Positions 6,582 to 9,263 of a stretch of DNA of 9,263 nt are shown one piece after another. Position 1 is the first letter of the stretch. Every line of letters begins with the position of its first letter. The stretch lies in contig JBBRLB010000187.1 in NCBI GenBank assembly GCA_038231575.1, positions 1 through 9,263 on the forward strand, written 5' to 3'. A model generated the notes under the pieces. The model was not told the DNA's origin and did no database searches. It was given only the letters and a program-made list of their open reading frames with translations. The translations under genes and the position numbers were made by a program. Source of the stretch: CAITWF01 sp038231575. GTDB lineage: Bacteria; Verrucomicrobiota; Verrucomicrobiia; Opitutales; Opitutaceae.

Positions 6582-6615
6582 GGTTCGACGTCGGGCGTCA
6601 GCCTGACGGTTCGAC
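6582..6615. repeat. Short REP-like copy with palindrome, after the DUF6172-like gene
   Basis: The 13-base palindrome CGTCAG-C-CTGACG (6596-6608) is flanked by direct copies of GGTTCGAC (6582-6589 and 6608-6615). The order GTCGGGCGTCAG...CTGACG...GTTCGA parallels the left arm of the repeat at 3446-3480, with the middle shortened. It starts three bases after the stop codon, so the hairpin could also serve as a transcript end, but no T-run follows. Confidence 0.6.
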
Positions 6616-6645
6616 AAGGGCTGACACAGCTCGGAATTTCTTGAA

Positions 6646-6751
6646 CCGCAAAAAAGCGCAAAAGGACAGCTGCGATTGAAGCCCAAGAGGCGCCTATCGG
6701 CGCAAGGAAATCCCTCGAACGCTGGACGGATAATTTCTGCGCCCTTTTCGG
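6646..6751 (+). repeat. MITE-like palindromic element, copy 2
   Basis: Second copy of the element at 6101-6208, in the same orientation. The left end CCGCAAAAAAGCGCAAAAG and the central GCGCC-TATC-GGCGC hairpin are preserved. The right end (…TGCGCCCTTTTCGG) is more eroded and carries small deletions. With copy 1 it brackets the DUF6172-like gene. From 6752 to the ribonuclease start at 6875 I see no further gene or clear promoter. Confidence 0.75.
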
Positions 6752-6874
6752 CAATCCAATCAGGGATTCTTCGAACGCCGGCGGCAGCCGAGGCTGTTCG
6801 CCGCTAACCCAGCCGGGTCGAAATCAATGAGGCCCGAACCCCCCTCGGCGATCGCGGTCTGAAATGAACACCCC

Positions 6875-8356
6875 ATGACGAATCAATCCACCGCCGCCTC
6901 ACGCCCTCGCCTGCAAGACATCGCCCGTCGCGTGATGGTCGAGCGGGGCCTCGCCCCGGATTTCAGCCCGGCTGCGCTCGCCGAACTCGCCGCCCTCCCC
7001 GGCGCCGCCACCGCGGCGGCTGCCGCCGTGCGCGATTTGCGCGCGCTGCTGTGGTGCTCGATCGACAACGACGATTCGCGCGACCTCGATCAGCTTTCTG
7101 TCGCCGAGGCGTTGGCGGACGGGGCGACGAAAATCCTCGTGGCGATCGCGGACGTGTCGGCCCTCGTGCGCCAAGGCTCCGCGCTCGACGGCCATGCGCG
7201 CCAGAACACGACGTCCGTCTATACCGCCGCACAGATTTTTCCGATGCTGCCGGAAAAACTCTCCACCGATCTCACCTCGCTCAACCCCGCGGTCGATCGG
7301 CTCGCGATGGTGGTGGAGCTGATTTTTGACAAGCAGGGCACGCTCACCCGATCGGAAATTTATCCGGCCACCGTGCGCAACCACGCCAAGCTCGCCTACA
7401 ACAGCGTCGCCGCGTGGTTCACCGGTGACGCTCCCCCGCCGGTGGCCCTTGAGGCCGTCGCCGGACTCGCAGACAATCTGCACCTCCAGTTTGGCGTCGC
7501 GAAAAACCTCGCGGTGCTGCGCCATGCGCAAGGCGCGCTCTCGCTCGAAACCCGCCAGACCCATCCGGTGTTCGACGGCGCGAACCTGACGGGCTTGGAA
7601 GAAGACCGGCCCAACGTGGCCAAGCAGCTTATCGAGGAATTTATGGTCGCCGCCAACGGCGTGACCGCTCGCTTCCTCGCGGCGAAAAAATTTCCGTCCG
7701 TGCGACGCGTGGTGCGCGTCCCGGCGCATTGGGATCGCATTGTCGAACTCGCCGCGCAGCACGGCACGACGTTGCCTGGCGAGCCCGACGCCCGGGCCCT
7801 CGAACTCTTCCTCCTCGCCGCCAAGAAGGCCGACCCGGTGCGTTTCCCCGATCTGTCGCTCAGCGTGATCAAGCTGATGGGTGCGGGCGAATATGTCCTC
7901 GAGCTTCCCGGCGCGACCGCGACCGGACATTTTGGACTCGCGGTGAAAGATTACGCGCACTCGACGGCGCCGAACCGCCGCTTTCCCGATGTGATTACGC
8001 AACGGCTGCTCAAGGCGGCGCTGGCGGGCAAGTCGCCGCCCTATTCGAATGACGATCTGTCCGCCCTTGCCCTGCACTGCACCGAGCAGGAGGACGCGGC
8101 GAAGAAGGTAGAGCGCCAGGTCAACAAATCGGCCGCGGCCTTGCTGCTCTCTTCGCACCTCGGCGAGCTGTTCGACGCGCTGGTCACCGGCGCGTCCGAC
8201 AAAGGCACATGGGTTCGTCTCTCGCAACCGCCCATCGAGGGAAAACTGGATCGCGCTCCGAGCGGCCTGCGCGTCGGTGATCGCGTGCGCGTCGAATTGA
8301 TTTCCACCAACGTCGAACGCGGGTTCATCGACTTCAGGGTCGTGAGTGCGCACTGA
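6875..8356 (+). CDS. RNB-domain exoribonuclease (RNase II/R superfamily, short form)
   Basis: A 493-residue predicted 3'-5' exoribonuclease acting on RNA in the cytoplasm. The RNB catalytic signature IDNDDSRDLDQ spans 63-73. Compared with E. coli RNase II (D201, D207, D209, D210), it keeps D64, D70 and D72 but has Gln at position 73. I recall a subgroup of RNB proteins that shares this DNDDSRDLDQ form, so the change is probably a family trait rather than a lesion. TTSVYTAAQIFPMLPEKLSTDLTSLN and the arginine-bearing YAHSTAPNRRFPD (360-372) are further conserved RNB blocks. The C-terminal 65 residues (ALVTGASDKGTWVRL, then VGDRVRVELISTNVERGFIDF) look like an S1 RNA-binding fold. The two N-terminal cold-shock domains of RNase II/R are absent; about 55 Ala-rich residues stand in their place. 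No Shine-Dalgarno sequence is visible. It converges on the nitroreductase gene. Confidence 0.92.
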   Translation: MTNQSTAASRPRLQDIARRVMVERGLAPDFSPAALAELAALPGAATAAAAAVRDLRALLWCSIDNDDSRDLDQLSVAEALADGATKILVAIADVSALVRQGSALDGHARQNTTSVYTAAQIFPMLPEKLSTDLTSLNPAVDRLAMVVELIFDKQGTLTRSEIYPATVRNHAKLAYNSVAAWFTGDAPPPVALEAVAGLADNLHLQFGVAKNLAVLRHAQGALSLETRQTHPVFDGANLTGLEEDRPNVAKQLIEEFMVAANGVTARFLAAKKFPSVRRVVRVPAHWDRIVELAAQHGTTLPGEPDARALELFLLAAKKADPVRFPDLSLSVIKLMGAGEYVLELPGATATGHFGLAVKDYAHSTAPNRRFPDVITQRLLKAALAGKSPPYSNDDLSALALHCTEQEDAAKKVERQVNKSAAALLLSSHLGELFDALVTGASDKGTWVRLSQPPIEGKLDRAPSGLRVGDRVRVELISTNVERGFIDFRVVSAH

Positions 8357-8373
8357 TCAGTTTGGAATGGATC

Positions 8374-8401
8374 CTCCGGGGCATCCCGCGACGCCCCGGA
8401 G
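8374..8401. terminator. Strong hairpin between convergent genes, probable terminator
   Basis: CTCCGGGGC (8374-8382) and GCCCCGGAG (8393-8401) form a perfect 9-bp GC-rich stem with a 10-base loop, 17 bases after the ribonuclease stop. No T-run follows, so it is not a textbook intrinsic terminator, but the position between convergent genes fits transcript ending in either direction. The rest of the gap to 8479 has only a weak CCGCC/GGCGG hairpin near 8426-8439. Confidence 0.55.
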
Positions 8402-8479
8402 AAGTCCTATCCCAGATGTCTCCGTCCGCCCTCCGGCGGTGCGCAAGCCGGCCGAGCGCAGAGCGCCGGGCCCACTCGC

Positions 8480-9139
8480 TCACAGCAACTGGCAGGCTTC
8501 GTCGAACGAGAGCCGCGGGCTGCGCGGGGAAAGTTTCGCCGCGTCGCCATAACCGAGGTTGCAGAGGAAATTTGATTTCACGGGGCCGCCGGCCACCAAG
8601 CCGTGTCCGGTTTTGCCCCATGATTCGTTCGCCGGAAAAAATTCCGCGTCGACCTTCGCGTTGTCGAAGCCGGACATCGGGCCGCAGTCGAGCCCGAGCG
8701 AGCGGGCCGCCAGCATGAAATACGCACCCTGCAGCGTGCCGTTGCGCACGGCAGTGGTTTGCGCGAGCTCAGGCTTCGCGGCAAACACGTCCTTCATGCC
8801 GGGCTTCGCGGGAAAGAGCTTCGGCAGTTGCGTGTAGAATTTCATGTCGTGCGCGATGATCGCGGTGACGGGCGCCTGCATTGTCTTATCGACGTTGCCG
8901 GCATCGAGCGCAGGGCGCAGCCGCTCCTTCGCGGCCTTCGTGCGCAGAAAAATAATGCGCGCGGGGCAGCAGTTCGCGCTGGTCGGGCCCCACTTCATGA
9001 GTTCGTAGAGCTGGTGCAGGACCTCGTCCTCCACGAGCCGATCGAGCCAGGCGTTGTGCGTGCGGGCCCCGGTGAACAAAATCTTCAACGTCTCATCACT
9101 CAAGACGTGCGTGGCGGAATCAGCGAGGAAGGCAATCAT
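8480..9139 (-). CDS. rutE: RutE-like nitroreductase family protein (malonic semialdehyde reductase type)
   Basis: FMN-dependent nitroreductase-fold enzyme of 219 residues. It closely resembles E. coli RutE, which reduces malonic semialdehyde to 3-hydroxypropionate in pyrimidine-ring catabolism. Matching blocks are ARTHNAW (25-31), LMKWGPTSANCCPARIIFLR (47-66), KERLRPALDAGNVDKTMQAP (71-90), AARSLGLDCGPMSGFD (144-159), NLGYGDAAKL (194-203) and the terminal PRLSFDEAC.LL. Between EFF and VKSN (about 167-190) it is roughly 14 residues longer than E. coli RutE as I remember it, with a Gly-rich KTGHGLVAGG stretch. ATG 9139 is the only reasonable start and is not preceded by a Shine-Dalgarno sequence. 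No other rut gene is in the window, so the physiological substrate may be another aldehyde, quinone or nitro compound. The subfamily is firm; the pathway role is not. Confidence 0.88.
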   Translation of the reverse strand: MIAFLADSATHVLSDETLKILFTGARTHNAWLDRLVEDEVLHQLYELMKWGPTSANCCPARIIFLRTKAAKERLRPALDAGNVDKTMQAPVTAIIAHDMKFYTQLPKLFPAKPGMKDVFAAKPELAQTTAVRNGTLQGAYFMLAARSLGLDCGPMSGFDNAKVDAEFFPANESWGKTGHGLVAGGPVKSNFLCNLGYGDAAKLSPRSPRLSFDEACQLL

Positions 9140-9177
9140 GGCGAAGTTTTTTAGGCAGCCGTTTGCCGCACAGACAG

Positions 9178-9205
9178 ACTATACCGTCGCTGGTTCGTGC
9201 GGTAT
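9178..9205 (-). promoter_or_regulatory. Candidate promoter/operator upstream of the nitroreductase gene
   Basis: On the minus strand TATAGT (9183-9178) resembles a -10 box about 38 bases before the ATG, but no matching -35 is visible. It partly overlaps an inverted repeat, ATACCG (9181-9186) and CGGTAT (9200-9205), separated by 13 bases, which is a plausible spacing for a dimeric repressor. From 9206 to the window edge I recognise nothing. Confidence 0.3.
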
Positions 9206-9263
9206 GGGGTGTTGATCCTAACCCCCGGCGGTTCCGTGGTGGACCGTGCGCGGCGCGCGCCAC

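Noticed and set aside
6864..6878. Tiny upstream frame MNTP whose stop overlaps the ribonuclease ATG (ATGA)
   Set aside because: It has four codons, no ribosome site and nothing to support translation. Such overlaps arise easily by chance.
6899..8353. 484-codon minus-strand frame opposite the RNB gene
   Set aside because: It is almost exactly coextensive with the real gene, Arg/Gly/His-rich, and lacks any recognisable fold.
8427..8439. 13-bp identity (CGCCCTCCGGCGG) with 1851-1863 in the IS tail
   Set aside because: One 13-bp match in 9 kb of GC-rich sequence is close to chance expectation, and the flanking bases do not extend it.
1..9263. tRNA, rRNA, CRISPR array, phage or defence-island signatures
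   Set aside because: I found no cloverleaf-like tRNA, rRNA-like segment, regularly spaced repeats, or recognisable phage or defence genes when reading both strands.

Overview
This is a GC-rich, gene-dense bacterial chromosomal window. Its gene content and its intergenic repeats are typical of Verrucomicrobiota, most likely the Opitutaceae (Opitutus/Lacunisphaera-like). That placement is inferred from remembered homologues and was not tested by a search. Nearly all genes lack a canonical Shine-Dalgarno sequence. No rRNA, tRNA or CRISPR array was seen.

Layout. (1) Positions 1-709, minus strand: the N-terminal half of a Ski2-like/DUF3516-type DEAD/DEAH helicase that runs off the left edge. (2) Positions 710-1940: a scrambled junction. 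A remnant of a signal-peptide-bearing secreted protein (827-1378, minus) lies in the same open frame as the helicase. Beside it, divergently, is a 5'-truncated IS3-family transposase (1407-1940, plus). (3) Positions 2016-3431, plus: an exported GH28 polygalacturonase-like enzyme with all family catalytic residues. (4) Positions 3446-3519: a REP-like inverted repeat. (5) Positions 3643-4779, plus: an M6-like zinc metalloprotease. (6) Positions 4850-6022, minus: a Tat-exported Gfo/Idh/MocA-type oxidoreductase, convergent with the protease across a hairpin. (7) Positions 6101-6751: a small DUF6172-like gene (6285-6578, plus) between two direct copies of a roughly 107-bp palindrome-ended MITE-like element, with a second REP-like copy after it. 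(8) Positions 6875-8356, plus: an RNB-domain exoribonuclease of a short RNB+S1 architecture. (9) Positions 8480-9139, minus: a RutE-like nitroreductase, convergent with the ribonuclease across a strong hairpin.

The genes do not form one operon. Strands alternate and most neighbours are unrelated. The polygalacturonase and the Tat-exported oxidoreductase fit a plant- or algal-polysaccharide-degrading lifestyle but are not co-transcribed. The helicase and the RNB enzyme are RNA-processing functions at opposite ends of the window. I see no convincing new multi-gene system. The observations most worth checking are the in-frame chimera at 1-1378, the paired MITE-like elements around the DUF6172-like gene, and the REP-like family.
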